A DNA stretch of 32,396 nt from Candidatus Krumholzibacteriota bacterium (GTDB lineage Bacteria > Krumholzibacteriota > Krumholzibacteriia > JACNKJ01), in contig JAFGBK010000082.1 in NCBI GenBank assembly GCA_016933175.1, positions 1-32,396 of the forward strand, given 5' to 3'. This document shows, in pieces, positions 15,942-25,640 of the stretch. The notes beneath the pieces were generated by a model. The model had not been told where the DNA came from and ran no database searches. It worked only from the letters and a program-made list of their open reading frames with translations. Position 1 is the first letter of the stretch, and each line of letters starts with the position of its first letter. A program made the position numbers and the translations under genes.

Positions 15942-16606
15942 GCCGCGCTCTTCGCCAGGTCCCGTCCCAGCGCCCGGCAGGCCGCCAGGAGCTCCCGGTT
16001 GCGCCTGTGGTCCGCCGCCGCCAGGCGCTCGGGGATCTCCAGCATGCCGTAGAGGCGGCGCAGCTGGTCGGCCTCCATCAGCACCTGGCGCGGCACGGCC
16101 AGGCGGTTGCCCAGCAGCACGTCCAGCCGGTTGTCCGGCCCCATGAATCCCGCCAGCTCCGCGAACAGGTCCCGCACCGGCCCGGCGTCCGCCTCGTCCG
16201 GCGAGCCGTGGCTCTGGATCAGCACCCAGCGCTTGCTCCATTCCCGCCAGGGCGTGTGGATCAGGCCCGTCTCGGTGATCTGCACGTGGAAGAAGCAGCG
16301 GAAGCGCTCCAGCAGCATCTTCAGGGGCGCCGTCAGGTGGTGGAAGAAGACGGGCGAGGCGAAGGCCAGCACGTCGGCGGCCTCGATGCGGCCGCTGAGC
16401 GCGTCCCAGGCGTCGCCGGTCTGGCTGCAGCGCCGGGCGGAGTTGCAGCGCAGGCAGCCGCGACAGGGCTTGAGGTCCAGCCGGTGGGCGAAGATCTCCT
16501 CGACGGCGGCGCCGCCCTCCCGGGCGGCGTCCAGGACTTCCCGCAGGAGCAGGGAGGAGTTGGCGCCGCGCCGGGCGCTGCCGTGGAAGGCCAGGATGCG
16601 CGTCAT
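15938..16606 (-). CDS. Iron-sulfur flavoprotein / NAD(P)H-dependent FMN reductase
   Basis: 222 aa flavodoxin-like protein. The N-terminal GSARRGANSS (residues 9-18) is the FMN-phosphate loop of NADPH-dependent FMN reductases. It is followed by Cys48-x2-Cys51-x2-Cys54-x5-Cys60 (PCRGCLRCNSARRC), the compact cysteine motif that binds a [4Fe-4S] cluster in the Isf family of archaea and anaerobic bacteria. ASPVFFHHLTAPLKMLLER (about 83-101) is the second conserved flavin/dimer segment. It likely works as a cytoplasmic electron carrier or quinone/aromatic reductase. Start ATG at 16606 with GGAGG at good distance on the minus strand. It ends in the same CTAG tetranucleotide as the converging GH97 gene. 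Confidence 0.85.
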   Translation of the reverse strand: MTRILAFHGSARRGANSSLLLREVLDAAREGGAAVEEIFAHRLDLKPCRGCLRCNSARRCSQTGDAWDALSGRIEAADVLAFASPVFFHHLTAPLKMLLERFRCFFHVQITETGLIHTPWREWSKRWVLIQSHGSPDEADAGPVRDLFAELAGFMGPDNRLDVLLGNRLAVPRQVLMEADQLRRLYGMLEIPERLAAADHRRNRELLAACRALGRDLAKSAA

Positions 16607-16837
16607 GGCGGAACCTCCGGGGCGGGGAAGCGGGTGCGGTCGCCACTCTAGCGCATCCGCCGGCGGGCGGGAAGCGGCCCGGAGCGCGCCGCCCTCGGCG
16701 CCGGGCGCCGCTGCGGCCGCCGGACATTGCGGGCGGCGGGCTGCCACGTTTCCCCGCCCGCCCGTGTCCGTGGGGCAGAGCGGGACCGCGTCCGGGGGAT
16801 CACCGCCCCGTCGCGCCCGCCGGAGCCGGAGGTCGCC
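16607..16837. other. Divergent intergenic region
   Basis: 231 bp between the divergently transcribed flavoprotein and adaptor genes, extremely GC-rich. On the minus strand TAGAGT with TTCCCG 17 bases upstream is a poor promoter candidate. Nothing convincing is seen on the plus strand beyond the CCGGAGG ribosome binding site before 16838. Confidence 0.3.
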
Positions 16838-18097
16838 ATGAGGAGAAGGATCATCCTGGTCGCGCTGGCGCTGGCCGTGGCCGCCGCCGTCTGGTGGGGG
16901 CTGGCGGGTCGCGGCGAGGACGGCGGCAGCGCCTACCGCTTCGTCGCCGTCGACCGGGGGAACGTGGAGCGGATCGTCTCGGCCACGGGATTCCTGAGCG
17001 CCATCGGGAGCGTCCAGGTGGGCACGCAGGTGTCCGGCATCATCGCCAGCATCGACGTGGACTACAACGACGAGGTCCAGGCGGGCCAGGTCATCGCCCT
17101 CATCGACACCACGCTGCTGGTCAGCGCGGTCCGCGAGGCGGAGGCGGAGGTGATGCGCAGCGGGGCCCAGCTCCGCTACGCCGAGCAGGAATGGGCGCGC
17201 GTCAGCCGCCTCTACGAGCAGGCGGTGCTGGCCGAGTCCGAGCTGAACACGTCCCTCTATCAGCGCGACACCGCCCGCGCCGCCGTCGCGGCGGCCGCGA
17301 TCCGACTCGAGCGCGCGCGCCGGAACCTGGACTATGCCACCATCCGGGCGCCCATGGCCGGCACCATCGTCGAGCGCAATGTCGATGTCGGCCAGACCGT
17401 CGCCGCCAGCCTCTCGGCGCCCCAGCTCTTCCTGATCACCGACGACCTGCGCCGCATGGAGATCCTCGCCGCCGTGGACGAGAGCGACATCGGCCTCATC
17501 GCGGAGGGCCAGACGGTCCGCTTCACGGTGCAGGCCTATCCGGACGACACGTTCGCGGGCGTCGTGTCCCAGGTCCGGCTGCAGCCGAGCACCCAGGAGA
17601 ACGTCGTCACCTACACCGTCGTCGTGGAGGTGGACAACGGGAATCGGCGGCTGCTGCCCGGCATGACCGCCACCGTGGACTTCCTCATCGAGGCGGCGAG
17701 CGACGTCGCCAGGGTGCCCAACGCGGCCCTGCGCTTCCAGCCCACGGAGGCCATGCTGGCCTCCCTGCGCGAGCGCCGCGCGCTCCAGCGCGGCGCGGCA
17801 GGCCAACCGGGCCGGGCGGCCGGCGCCGCGGGATTTCCCGGCGCCCGGGCGGCCGCCGGCGACCGGGCCGTCTTCTGGATCCTGGACGAGTCCGGCGAGC
17901 CGGTGCCCCGGCCGGTGCGCGTCGGGATCACCGACGGCCAGTACACGGCGCTGCCGGGCGGGGAACTGGAGCCGGGGACGCCGGTCATCGCAGGCGTCAC
18001 CACGAACGGCGCCGCCAGCCAGAGCGGCGTCACGAGCCCCTTCCAGAGCAGCCAGCAGCAGCGGCGTCGCGGACCGCCGCCGGGAGGCGGATTCTAG
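16838..18097 (+). CDS. macA: Periplasmic adaptor of a MacAB-type efflux system
   Basis: 419 aa membrane-fusion protein. Residues 6-22 form an N-terminal anchor. The lipoyl half-motifs follow: [19 protein letters not shown] near 60 and the matching [19 protein letters not shown] near 170-188. They flank a helical hairpin (about 95-165) that reaches toward an outer-membrane TolC channel. The beta-barrel domain includes [19 protein letters not shown], the typical MacA/HlyD strand. The C-terminal tail from 310 has an Ala/Gly/Arg-rich linker and ends in a Gln/Arg/Pro/Gly-rich segment. It links the inner-membrane ABC pair encoded downstream to an outer-membrane exit. The chosen ATG has CCGGAGG six bases upstream. 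No TolC gene lies in the window. Confidence 0.9.
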   Translation: MRRRIILVALALAVAAAVWWGLAGRGEDGGSAYRFVAVDRGNVERIVSATGFLSAIGSVQVGTQVSGIIASIDVDYNDEVQAGQVIALIDTTLLVSAVREAEAEVMRSGAQLRYAEQEWARVSRLYEQAVLAESELNTSLYQRDTARAAVAAAAIRLERARRNLDYATIRAPMAGTIVERNVDVGQTVAASLSAPQLFLITDDLRRMEILAAVDESDIGLIAEGQTVRFTVQAYPDDTFAGVVSQVRLQPSTQENVVTYTVVVEVDNGNRRLLPGMTATVDFLIEAASDVARVPNAALRFQPTEAMLASLRERRALQRGAAGQPGRAAGAAGFPGARAAAGDRAVFWILDESGEPVPRPVRVGITDGQYTALPGGELEPGTPVIAGVTTNGAASQSGVTSPFQSSQQQRRRGPPPGGGF

Positions 18098-18144
18098 CCG
18101 CCGGGGCCGCGATGGGCGAGACACGGGCCAGGAGGAAAGACGCG

Positions 18145-18897
18145 ATGGGCGAGCCGCGGATCATCGAGGCCGAGGGCATCACGAAGGTCTACCGCGCGGG
18201 CCGCAACGAGGTGCCGGCCCTGCGCGGCGTGGATCTGATCGTGGCGCCGGGCGAGATGGTCGCCATCATGGGGGCCTCGGGCTCGGGCAAGTCGACGCTG
18301 ATGAACATCATCGGCGGGCTGGACGCGCCGACGGAGGGCAGCTACCGGCTCAACGGCACCCGCGTGGACGGCCTCGACCGCGCGCGAATGGCCGACATCC
18401 GCAACCGGGAGATCGGCTTCGTCTTCCAGGGCTTCAACCTGCTAGCCCGCACCAGCGCCCTGGAGAACGTGGAGCTGCCGCTCCTCTACGATCGCTCGGG
18501 GCGGCGCCGGGACACACGCCGCCTGGCCCGGGAAGCCCTGGCGCAGGTGGGGCTGGCGGACCGGGCCGATCACGGACCCAGCGAGCTGTCGGGCGGCCAG
18601 CAGCAGCGCGTTGCCATCGCGCGCGCCCTGATCACGGAGCCCGCCCTGATCCTCGCCGACGAGCCCACGGGCAACCTCGACAGCCGCACCTCGGTCGAGG
18701 TGCTGGCCCTCTTCCAGGAACTCAACGACCAGGGGATCACGATCCTGCTGGTCACCCACGAGGCGGACCTGGCCCGCTACGCGCGGCGCCTGGTGGCCCT
18801 GCGCGACGGGCTCGTAGTGCGCGACGAGGCGGTCCCGGACCGCCGCCGGGCGGCGGCGGACCTGGCCGCTATGCCGGAACTGCAGGAGGCGGGCTGA
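18145..18897 (+). CDS. MacB-type ABC transporter ATPase subunit
   Basis: 250 aa nucleotide-binding subunit of the LolD/MacB family. Walker [10 protein letters not shown] at 43-51, Q-loop Gln95 in FVFQGFNLL, signature LSGGQQQR at 148-155, Walker B ALILADEP at 167-174 with Glu173 as catalytic base, D-loop NLDS and H-loop VTHE. In Escherichia coli MacB the ATPase and permease are fused; here they are separate, as in LolCD or YknYZ. The ATG at 18145 has AGGAGGA eight bases upstream and is preferred over the ATG at 18112. The permease gene starts one base after its stop codon. Confidence 0.92.
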   Translation: MGEPRIIEAEGITKVYRAGRNEVPALRGVDLIVAPGEMVAIMGASGSGKSTLMNIIGGLDAPTEGSYRLNGTRVDGLDRARMADIRNREIGFVFQGFNLLARTSALENVELPLLYDRSGRRRDTRRLAREALAQVGLADRADHGPSELSGGQQQRVAIARALITEPALILADEPTGNLDSRTSVEVLALFQELNDQGITILLVTHEADLARYARRLVALRDGLVVRDEAVPDRRRAAADLAAMPELQEAG

Positions 18898-18898
18898 C

Positions 18899-20116
18899 AT
18901 GCGCAGCGGTAACCTGCTGAAGATCGCCGCGCGCAGCATCGCGCGCAACAAGATGCGCTCGTTGCTGACGATGCTGGGCATCGTCATCGGCGTCGCGGCC
19001 GTCATCGTGATGGTGGCCGTGGGCGACGGCGCCCAGACCCGCATCCGCGAGCAGATCGACAACCTGGGCACCAACATGATCGTCATCACGCCCGGCAGCA
19101 GCAGTGCGGGCGGCGTCAACCGGGGCGCGGGCAGCTTCAACCGCCTGACCCTGGACGACGCCGAGGCCCTGGAGCGCGAGAGCCTCCTGCTCACCGCCGT
19201 GTCGCCGGTCATCTTCACGCACGGCCAGATCATCGGCGGGCAGGGAAACTGGCGCGCGCCCATCATGGGTGTCGACACCGACTACGCGGTCATCCGCGAC
19301 TGGCCCGTCAGCGCCGGGCGCTGGTTCGACCAGGAAGACGTCCGCGCCAAGCGCAAGGTCGCCCTGATCGGCGCCACCATCGCCGAGGAGCTCTACGCGG
19401 GCACCGATCCCGTCGGCCAGCGGATCCAGCTGCGCAACGTGCCCTTCACCATCGTTGGCGTGCTGGCTGAGAAGGGCCAGACCGCCGAGGGCTCCGACCA
19501 GGACGACGTCGTGCTGGCGCCCTACACGACGGTCCAGACGCGCCTGGCGGGCCGCAGCTTCATCGGGCAGATCCTGGCCAGCACTTCCGCGCCGGAGCAG
19601 ATCGAGGCCGCCCAGGCCGACGTGCGCTTGATCATGCGGGACTCCCACGCGCTGGGCGACTGGGAGGAGGACGACTTCACCGTGCGCAACCAGACCGAGC
19701 TGGCCGAGGCGGCCCAGGGGACCACCGAGGTGATGACCCTGCTGCTGGCGGCCATCGCCAGCATCTCGCTGCTGGTCGGCGGCATCGGCATCATGAACAT
19801 CATGCTGGTCTCGGTGACCGAGCGCACGCGGGAGATCGGCATCCGCATGGCCATCGGCGCCCGCGGCGGCGACATCCTCACCCAGTTCCTCGTGGAGAGC
19901 ACGGTGATGAGCCTGCTCGGCGGCTTCATCGGCGTGGCCACCGGCTACCTGGGATCGGCCCTGCTGGGCCGCATCACGGGCTGGGACACGGCCATCCTGC
20001 CCCACACCGTGGCCGTGGCCCTGCTCTTCTCGGCCGGCGTCGGCATCTTCTTCGGCTTCTATCCGGCCCGCAAGGCGGCCGCCCTCAATCCCATCGAGGC
20101 CCTGCGCCACGAGTAG
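18899..20116 (+). CDS. MacB-type ABC transporter permease
   Basis: 405 aa. One membrane span at about residues 20-42 ([24 protein letters not shown]) precedes a large periplasmic MacB_PCD domain (about 43-265). An FtsX domain with three more spans follows (from 278: [25 protein letters not shown], then the [15 protein letters not shown] coupling helix). This four-span design is the MacB/LolC mechanotransmission type, which drives substrate through an outer-membrane channel rather than across the inner membrane. It ends with [12 protein letters not shown], the usual C-terminus. The start follows the ATPase stop by one base, so translation is coupled. Substrate (drug, lipopeptide or lipoprotein) is not predictable. 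Confidence 0.92.
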   Translation: MRSGNLLKIAARSIARNKMRSLLTMLGIVIGVAAVIVMVAVGDGAQTRIREQIDNLGTNMIVITPGSSSAGGVNRGAGSFNRLTLDDAEALERESLLLTAVSPVIFTHGQIIGGQGNWRAPIMGVDTDYAVIRDWPVSAGRWFDQEDVRAKRKVALIGATIAEELYAGTDPVGQRIQLRNVPFTIVGVLAEKGQTAEGSDQDDVVLAPYTTVQTRLAGRSFIGQILASTSAPEQIEAAQADVRLIMRDSHALGDWEEDDFTVRNQTELAEAAQGTTEVMTLLLAAIASISLLVGGIGIMNIMLVSVTERTREIGIRMAIGARGGDILTQFLVESTVMSLLGGFIGVATGYLGSALLGRITGWDTAILPHTVAVALLFSAGVGIFFGFYPARKAAALNPIEALRHE

Positions 20117-20120
20117 CAGT

Positions 20121-20141
20121 CGGGCCTGCTCACCAGGCCCG
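20121..20141. terminator. Hairpin between converging genes
   Basis: Eight-bp inverted repeat CGGGCCTG/CAGGCCCG with a five-base loop in the 13-bp gap between the permease stop and the converging minus-strand gene, overlapping the latter's last codons. No T-tract, so its terminator function is uncertain. Confidence 0.4.
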
Positions 20142-22370
20142 CGCCGCCCGCAGCAGGGCCCAGGCCAGCAGGTAGAGGACCGCGCCCACCAGCAGCGCTG
20201 CCGTGAATCCATGGGCGAAGGCGACCAGGAGAATGGCCGTCGCCCCGATCACGGAGGCCACGCCGTTCACCGCGAAACCCCAGTCGATGAGCGCGCCGAC
20301 GCGTCGCGCACCCTTGGGGAAGGGCATGCCCATGAAAAAGCCCACGGGGGCCACGAGCAGCGCCGTGATGAGGATGCGCGCCGCCAGGCCCGGCTCGGTC
20401 AGGCCGCCGACGAGACGGCGGAACAGGGTGACGTCCAGCAGGAGCCAGACCGCGATGGCCGGGAAGGCCACGCCGTCCGGCACCCGTGGCGCGAAACGGC
20501 TGCCGATCCCGGAGGTCACCAGCAGGGTCAGCAGGATGATGGCGACGCTGTAGACGGAGGGGCCCACGAAGAAGGTGTACTGCTGGATGAGCACCACCTC
20601 GACCACCATGAAGGCGAGGCCGATGGTGAAGAAGTAGAGCCAGGGCACCGCGCGCAGTCTGCCGTCGCGGCGCAGGTAGGGCAGCAGGTTCAGAGGGATC
20701 ACCAGCACCACCGCCACCAGCAGGATGGTCACGACGATGATCTTGGCGATGGGGAAGCCGAAGACGCCGAGGGGGAAACGCACCGCTCCCTTCAACCGGT
20801 CCCAGCGGAAGTAGCGCCAGGTGCCCATCTGGGCGACGAAGGGGCGGTCGTCGCTGCAGGGCGTGACGTCGATGACTGCCGTGTCCGCGACAGCCCGCCA
20901 GCCGGCGGTGACGATCTGGTCGATCATGCTACCGGCCGGCGCGGGCGGCGCCGGGTGGAGCAGGTGGATGTCCTCCGGGTCGGCCGCGTCGAGGGGGCCG
21001 AAGGCGTTCCGGCGGATCTCGTCGGTGAGGGAGCGCTTGGAGAGCAGGAGCATCTGCCGGCGCATCCGGGGCAGGGCGTAGACGGCGAAATGACGGGCTG
21101 GATCCTTCACACCGAGGCCGGCCAGGGCCTCCATCAGCTCGCTCACCAGGCGCGGCATGTAGAACTGGTGCTCCATCATCAGGAAGCCGTCGTCGCTCAG
21201 CGCCCGCCAGTAGTCCGCGAAGGCCTCGGTGGTGAAGAGGTAGTTCTCCGCCAGCGCGAAGGATCCCGAGGCCAGGGCGGCGAAGGAGTTGGAGCTGAGG
21301 GAATAGATCAGGTCGAAGGCTTCGTCATGGCGGCGCACGTAGGCGCGGGCGTCCTCCGTCGCCACGATGACCCGCGGATCGTTGTAGATGCCGCCGGAGA
21401 ACTCCGTCAGGTAGCCGTCGACGAGCATCTTGTTCAGGTAGGGCACCACCTCCACGGCGTGGATCTCCGTGGCGCCGGCCTGCAGGGCTTGCAGCACGTC
21501 CACGCCGCCGCCGGCGCCCAGGGAGAGGAAGCGGCAGGAGTCGAAGCGGGCGATGAGCCAGCTCACATCGATGCCGAACCGGTAGCGCAGCGAGTCCGGC
21601 CGGTCCCAGTTGCCGTCGAAGCGGTAGATGGGCGAGTGGGCGGCGTTGTCGATGTTCAGGCCCCAGACCTCATCGTCGTAGGCGAAGACCTTGATGCGGC
21701 CCGTGGCGTCCCAGTGCTCGTGGAGGATGGGGCCGCGCTCCTGGCGCTCGGTGCGCAGCAGGGTGTCGCCGGCCGGCGCCAGGCCAAGTGCCAGGGCGAT
21801 GAGGACCGCTGGGATCAGCCTTCCCCAGCGTCGGCAGGCCACCAGGGCCGCCACCAGCACGGGCAGGGCGGCCAGGAAGACGGCGGCCGGCGTGCCGAAG
21901 ACGTTCATGAAGGCGATGGCGAGGACAACGCCCAGGCCGGCGCCCAGCAGGTCGGCCATGTAGAGGCGCGGCATGTCCTGGTGGTTGTTCTTGAAGAGGC
22001 CGGCCAGGGCGACGCCGCCGCAGAAAAAGGCGGCGCTGAGGAGGGTCACCGTGAGCTGGAAGATGCCTATCATGGCCAGGCCGCTGAACAGCTCGGCGAA
22101 GTTAAGACCGAGGCGGAAGATGATGACGGGACCCGCCAGTGTCAGCAGGCCGGTGGCGGCCAGCATCGCGCCGAAGGCCCGGCGCGTGTTGAGGGCGGGG
22201 ACCAGGTGCAGGACCAGGGCGCCGAGACCCAGGCCCAGCATGGCCAGCGAGATGGTCAAGAAGGCGAAGGTGTAGAAGAACTCGGCGGAGAAGATCCGGG
22301 TCCAGATCAGCTCCAGGGCGATGAGGGTCATCGAGAGAAGCGTCACGTAGACGAAGCGGGCTCGATCCAC
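20130..22370 (-). CDS. Membrane-bound spermidine-synthase-like protein
   Basis: 746 aa. Hydrophobic N-terminal part (about residues 5-205, six or seven spans, starting VTLLSMTLIALELIWTRIFS) resembles the spermine/spermidine-synthase-associated transporter-like half. A soluble SAM/decarboxylated-SAM Rossmann domain follows at about 225-500 with FLSLGAGGGVDVLQAL near 280 and VEVVPYLNKM as the ribose-binding strand. DLIYSLSSNSFAALASGS replaces the usual D(A)xDP catalytic region, so true aminopropyl transfer is doubtful. A second block of about six membrane spans ends the protein. Such double-membrane fused proteins are common but untested in metagenomic bacteria. The GTG start at 22370 with GGAGG five bases upstream is used. 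Confidence 0.8.
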   Translation of the reverse strand: MDRARFVYVTLLSMTLIALELIWTRIFSAEFFYTFAFLTISLAMLGLGLGALVLHLVPALNTRRAFGAMLAATGLLTLAGPVIIFRLGLNFAELFSGLAMIGIFQLTVTLLSAAFFCGGVALAGLFKNNHQDMPRLYMADLLGAGLGVVLAIAFMNVFGTPAAVFLAALPVLVAALVACRRWGRLIPAVLIALALGLAPAGDTLLRTERQERGPILHEHWDATGRIKVFAYDDEVWGLNIDNAAHSPIYRFDGNWDRPDSLRYRFGIDVSWLIARFDSCRFLSLGAGGGVDVLQALQAGATEIHAVEVVPYLNKMLVDGYLTEFSGGIYNDPRVIVATEDARAYVRRHDEAFDLIYSLSSNSFAALASGSFALAENYLFTTEAFADYWRALSDDGFLMMEHQFYMPRLVSELMEALAGLGVKDPARHFAVYALPRMRRQMLLLSKRSLTDEIRRNAFGPLDAADPEDIHLLHPAPPAPAGSMIDQIVTAGWRAVADTAVIDVTPCSDDRPFVAQMGTWRYFRWDRLKGAVRFPLGVFGFPIAKIIVVTILLVAVVLVIPLNLLPYLRRDGRLRAVPWLYFFTIGLAFMVVEVVLIQQYTFFVGPSVYSVAIILLTLLVTSGIGSRFAPRVPDGVAFPAIAVWLLLDVTLFRRLVGGLTEPGLAARILITALLVAPVGFFMGMPFPKGARRVGALIDWGFAVNGVASVIGATAILLVAFAHGFTAALLVGAVLYLLAWALLRAARAW

Positions 22371-22591
22371 GGGATCCTCCCTGGCGTGGGGCTTGGTCAG
22401 CGGCGCCGCGCAGCGCCGGGCGTGAACCAGGCTAGGATCGAAGGCACGGATCAGGCAAGGGAATACCGCCGGCAGGCCTCCCAGCGGCCGTTGACCCGCA
22501 CGGCCGGCGGGGCTACGGTGGCGGCGCCGGCGCCGGGAGGCCGCCGCTCCGAGACCGGGCGCGCCCCGGCGGCCGGTGGAAGGGAGGCGCC
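22371..22591. promoter_or_regulatory. Divergent promoter region
   Basis: 221 bp. Plus strand: TTGACC at 22491-22496, 17-bp spacer, TACGGT at 22514-22519, a reasonable sigma-70-type promoter reading toward the methionine sulfoxide reductase gene. Minus strand: TTGCCT and TAGCCT separated by 18 bp (about 22427-22456) could drive the spermidine-synthase-like gene. No operator repeats were noticed. Confidence 0.4.
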
Positions 22592-23056
22592 ATGCCAGCA
22601 GCCGCAGTCCTGGCAGACCGCTACGTGCGGATCGCCGGCCAGCTCGAGCAACTCTTCGCGAAGACCGCGGATCCCGTGGCCCGCATGGCAACGGCTGCGG
22701 CCTTGCTCCATTACAAGATGCCCCACTTCTTCTGGACCGGGTTCTACCGCCTGGCGGCGGATCGCCTGGTCGTGGGGCCCTATCAGGGTCCCGTGGCCTG
22801 CGCCGTGCTGCCGGCGCCCGACGGCGTCTGCTGGGAGGCCATCCGCCGCGGCGAGGTGGTCCTGGTGCCCGACGTGGGGGCTTTCCCCGGCCACGTGCCC
22901 TGTGACGAGCGCTCCCGCAGCGAGGTGGTCGTACCGCTGCGCGACGGTGGGGGCCGCATCGTCGGGGTCCTCGACGTGGATGCGGACCGGCCGGACGCCT
23001 TTGGCGAGGTCGACGCGGCGGGCCTGGTGAGGATCGCTACGCTGATCCACGCCTGA
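22592..23056 (+). CDS. msrC: GAF-domain free methionine-R-sulfoxide reductase (fRMsr)
   Basis: 154 aa, a single GAF domain. It reduces free L-methionine-R-sulfoxide in the cytoplasm with thioredoxin as donor. The three catalytic/resolving cysteines of the E. coli enzyme (84, 94, 118) have clear counterparts: Cys70 in GPVAC, Cys80 in GVCWEA and Cys104 in FPGHVPCDERSRSE. VVPLRDGGGRIVGVLDVDADRPDAF is the standard C-terminal strand-helix block. The aromatic pocket HFFWTGFYR (45-53) is also typical. GGGAGG lies five bases before the ATG. Length matches the family. It is a single gene facing away from the spermidine-synthase-like gene; the oxidative-stress role is inferred from family knowledge. 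Confidence 0.88.
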   Translation: MPAAAVLADRYVRIAGQLEQLFAKTADPVARMATAAALLHYKMPHFFWTGFYRLAADRLVVGPYQGPVACAVLPAPDGVCWEAIRRGEVVLVPDVGAFPGHVPCDERSRSEVVVPLRDGGGRIVGVLDVDADRPDAFGEVDAAGLVRIATLIHA

Positions 23057-23185
23057 GGGCCCGGCGCGGCCGCTGTCCAGCAGCGCCGGCGCCCCCGGCG
23101 ATTTGTCATAAATAGGCTCAATTCCTGCCTCCGGGCGGCCGATGCCAAGGAGGACCCCTTGTCGGCCCACGAGAGGAGTATGCGC

Positions 23186-25609
23186 ATGCGCAGTCCCTTC
23201 GCCCGCAGGCATCTGGCCTGGCCCATCGTGCTTCTCGTCCTCCTGTCCCTCGGCTGCGGCTACGATCCGGTGGAGCTGCCGCCCAACGAGGCCGCCCAGA
23301 TCGTCCCGCACGTCACCTTCATCACGGACCTGGCGGTCGACCAGCCCAGCCTCATGGCGGGCGAGGCGGCCGACCTGGCGGCGACGCTCAAGTTCAGCCT
23401 GCCCGCCGATCTGGCGCTGCGCGGCGCGCGGCTCTACGCCATCGACGCCAACGGTGACTCGACGGCGGCCCTGGCGGACATGACCGACGACGGCAGCGCC
23501 GCGCACGGCGACCTGCTGGCCGGGGACGACGTCTTCTCGGCCGCCATGACGGGTCTGGACTACGCGACACCCCAGACCCTCCGGCTGCGCGTCCTCGTGG
23601 AGACCCTCCAGACCGGTCAGGGCATCATCCGCCACGACTGGTCATCGGTGGCCATCCTCGAGGTGCAGCGCGAGGAGATCCGCTTCGTCGAGGAGCTGGA
23701 GATCAGCCCCGCGGGCGTCCTGGTCGGGCAGCAGACCGACGTCCGCGCGCTGACCAGCCTGTCCGTGCAGGATTCCCTGACCCTCGAGAGCGTGTCTGTC
23801 TACCGCATCGGCGAGATGGGGGACACCCTGCAGCTCAAGGCCCGCCTCTGGGACAACGGCGACCTGGATATCCTCGACGAGATCGAGGGCGACGGCATGT
23901 TCACGGGCATCATCCAGAACGTGAGCTTCTTCATGCCCGTGCGCTACCGCCTGCGCGCCATGGCAACGGCCGTCTCGGCGGCCAGCGGCCTGCGCTACCG
24001 CGCCTGGTCCACGGTGGCGGACCTGCACATCACCTATCCCACGGGCGAGAACGCCCTGGAGGACATCCTCGCCTACCAGGACTCCGTGGAGGCCCGCTAC
24101 CATGCCTGCCGCGACGGCGGCCTGGCCGACGGGGCCGCCAAGGCGGCCTGCGTGGAGTGGCTGGAGGCCCAGCCGCGCGTGTCCCAGGCCTACGTCTCGC
24201 CCGACAGCGCCACCGTGTGGGCCGTCTTCATCGATGAGATCGAGGCCGGTGTCCTCCTGCCCGACGACCGCGGCGAGGGCCCGGTCTTCGGCGCGGCGGC
24301 GCGCGTCGACCACGGCCGGTCGCCGGTGCCGCACGAGCGGGGCGTCTTCCACGAAAACTGGCGGGACGCCGGCGAGCGCGGCATGGACGATCCCGACGAG
24401 GCCCACTCCAACCAGGCCGTCGTCATGAGCCCCTTCCATACCTGGCTGGCGGACCTGCCCGGCGGCGATCCCTGCGACGAGCTGGCGGCCGACTTCGAGG
24501 CGGCCCACTGCCCCAGCTTCGGCGTCGACTACCTGACCGACGCGGACGTCACGGTCGCGGCCTTCACCGAGCTGTACCGCTACGGGGCCATCGTCGTGGT
24601 CACCCACGGGACCATGATGGCCGGCGGCGAGATCTGCCTGCTGACCGGCGAGCCGGCCAACTTGGCTACCGTCCACGACTTCAACTGGGACTTCAAGTCG
24701 GGCCAGCCCATGCTGACCCTCGTGCGGGTGGACGGGGTGAGCTACTTCGCCGTCAAGGCGGGCTTCATCTCCCGCTACAACCACTGCTTCGCCAACAGCG
24801 TCGTCTACCTCTGCGCCTGCTCCAGCCTGGCCAACAACAGCCTGCCCTACGCCTTCCTGGACCGCGGCGCCGGCTACGTGGCCGGCTTCGACGACGCCGT
24901 CGGCGTCGAGTGGGCCAACGGCGTCACCCTGAGCTTCTGGGAGGAGGTGCTCGCGCCTTCCTCGGCGGGCGGCGCCTTCGACGCCGTTTCGCCGCGCACG
25001 GAGCCGGGCCACGCGGGCGCCAGCCTCGTGGAGCTGGGCAACCGGGCCGTGGCCTTCGGGGTCGGTCTCCAGAACGGGACCTTCGAGCTGGGCTCCCTGG
25101 CCGCCTGGATCACCGAGGGCGACGGGCGCGTCATCCATCAGCTGGACGACCAGACGCCCTACGAGGGCATCACCATGGGGATCGTCTCCACGGGCCTGGG
25201 CTTCACCACGAGCACGGGGGAGATCCGCCAGACCGTCTGCGTGCCGGCCGGCGTCACCACGCTGCGCTTCGCCTATAACTACTTCTCCGAGGAGTTCCTC
25301 GAGTGGTGCGGCTCCCAGTTCCAGGACTACTTCCAGGTGTCGCTGACGCCGCGGGGCGGCGTCGAGATCGTCCTGTTCGAGGTGCAGATCGACGACCTCT
25401 GCGACAGCGTGGAGCCGGCCAGCATCAAGTTCGACCAGGGTCCCCACGGCAGCGACCCGGTGGGGGTCTACCGGACGGGCTGGATCGAGGTGGAGATCGA
25501 CGTGACGGCCTACGCCGGCCAGACCGTGGAGCTTCGCTTCGCCGCCGGCGACATCGGCGACAGCATCTACGACTCGGCGATCCTCATCGACGCCATCCGC
25601 GTCGAATAG
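23186..25609 (+). CDS. Large lipoprotein with possible caspase-like (clan CD) domain and choice-of-anchor-L-like tail
   Basis: 807 aa. The N-terminus has a basic start, hydrophobic segment and lipobox LSLGC near residue 25, so it is probably a lipoprotein. Two Ig-like, bacterial-surface-type modules follow (about 35-160 and 165-290, each ending in a DDGxxGDxxAxDxxF-like turn, e.g. TDDGSAAHGDLLAGDDVFSA). The central part has VVVTHG with His474 and VVYLCACSS with Cys545. A hydrophobic strand ending in HG followed by another ending in (A)C is the catalytic-dyad layout of clan CD peptidases (caspase, gingipain, CHAT). The C-terminal 150 residues contain FAYNYFSEEFLEWCGSQ and a VDVTAYAGQTVELRF-type end, as in choice-of-anchor-L domains. 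ATG at 23186 is chosen because GGAG is seven bases upstream. Peptidase activity is a structural guess. Confidence 0.7.
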   Translation: MRSPFARRHLAWPIVLLVLLSLGCGYDPVELPPNEAAQIVPHVTFITDLAVDQPSLMAGEAADLAATLKFSLPADLALRGARLYAIDANGDSTAALADMTDDGSAAHGDLLAGDDVFSAAMTGLDYATPQTLRLRVLVETLQTGQGIIRHDWSSVAILEVQREEIRFVEELEISPAGVLVGQQTDVRALTSLSVQDSLTLESVSVYRIGEMGDTLQLKARLWDNGDLDILDEIEGDGMFTGIIQNVSFFMPVRYRLRAMATAVSAASGLRYRAWSTVADLHITYPTGENALEDILAYQDSVEARYHACRDGGLADGAAKAACVEWLEAQPRVSQAYVSPDSATVWAVFIDEIEAGVLLPDDRGEGPVFGAAARVDHGRSPVPHERGVFHENWRDAGERGMDDPDEAHSNQAVVMSPFHTWLADLPGGDPCDELAADFEAAHCPSFGVDYLTDADVTVAAFTELYRYGAIVVVTHGTMMAGGEICLLTGEPANLATVHDFNWDFKSGQPMLTLVRVDGVSYFAVKAGFISRYNHCFANSVVYLCACSSLANNSLPYAFLDRGAGYVAGFDDAVGVEWANGVTLSFWEEVLAPSSAGGAFDAVSPRTEPGHAGASLVELGNRAVAFGVGLQNGTFELGSLAAWITEGDGRVIHQLDDQTPYEGITMGIVSTGLGFTTSTGEIRQTVCVPAGVTTLRFAYNYFSEEFLEWCGSQFQDYFQVSLTPRGGVEIVLFEVQIDDLCDSVEPASIKFDQGPHGSDPVGVYRTGWIEVEIDVTAYAGQTVELRFAAGDIGDSIYDSAILIDAIRVE

Positions 25610-25640
25610 TCACCCGCCGCCGAGCGCTGCATCAACACGG

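Noticed and set aside
13632..16727. 1031-codon open frame opposite the GH97 gene
   Set aside because: High-GC shadow rich in Arg, Gly, Ala and Pro with no domain; the plus strand carries a complete GH97 enzyme.
16894..18144. N-terminal extension of the ABC ATPase across the macA gene
   Set aside because: The extension overlaps macA out of phase and has shadow composition; the ATG at 18145 has an ideal ribosome binding site and a normal ATPase start.
20211..23030. 939-codon plus-strand frame across the spermidine-synthase-like gene
   Set aside because: Composition is His/Gln/Glu/Gly-rich shadow with no motif; the minus strand has clear membrane and Rossmann features.
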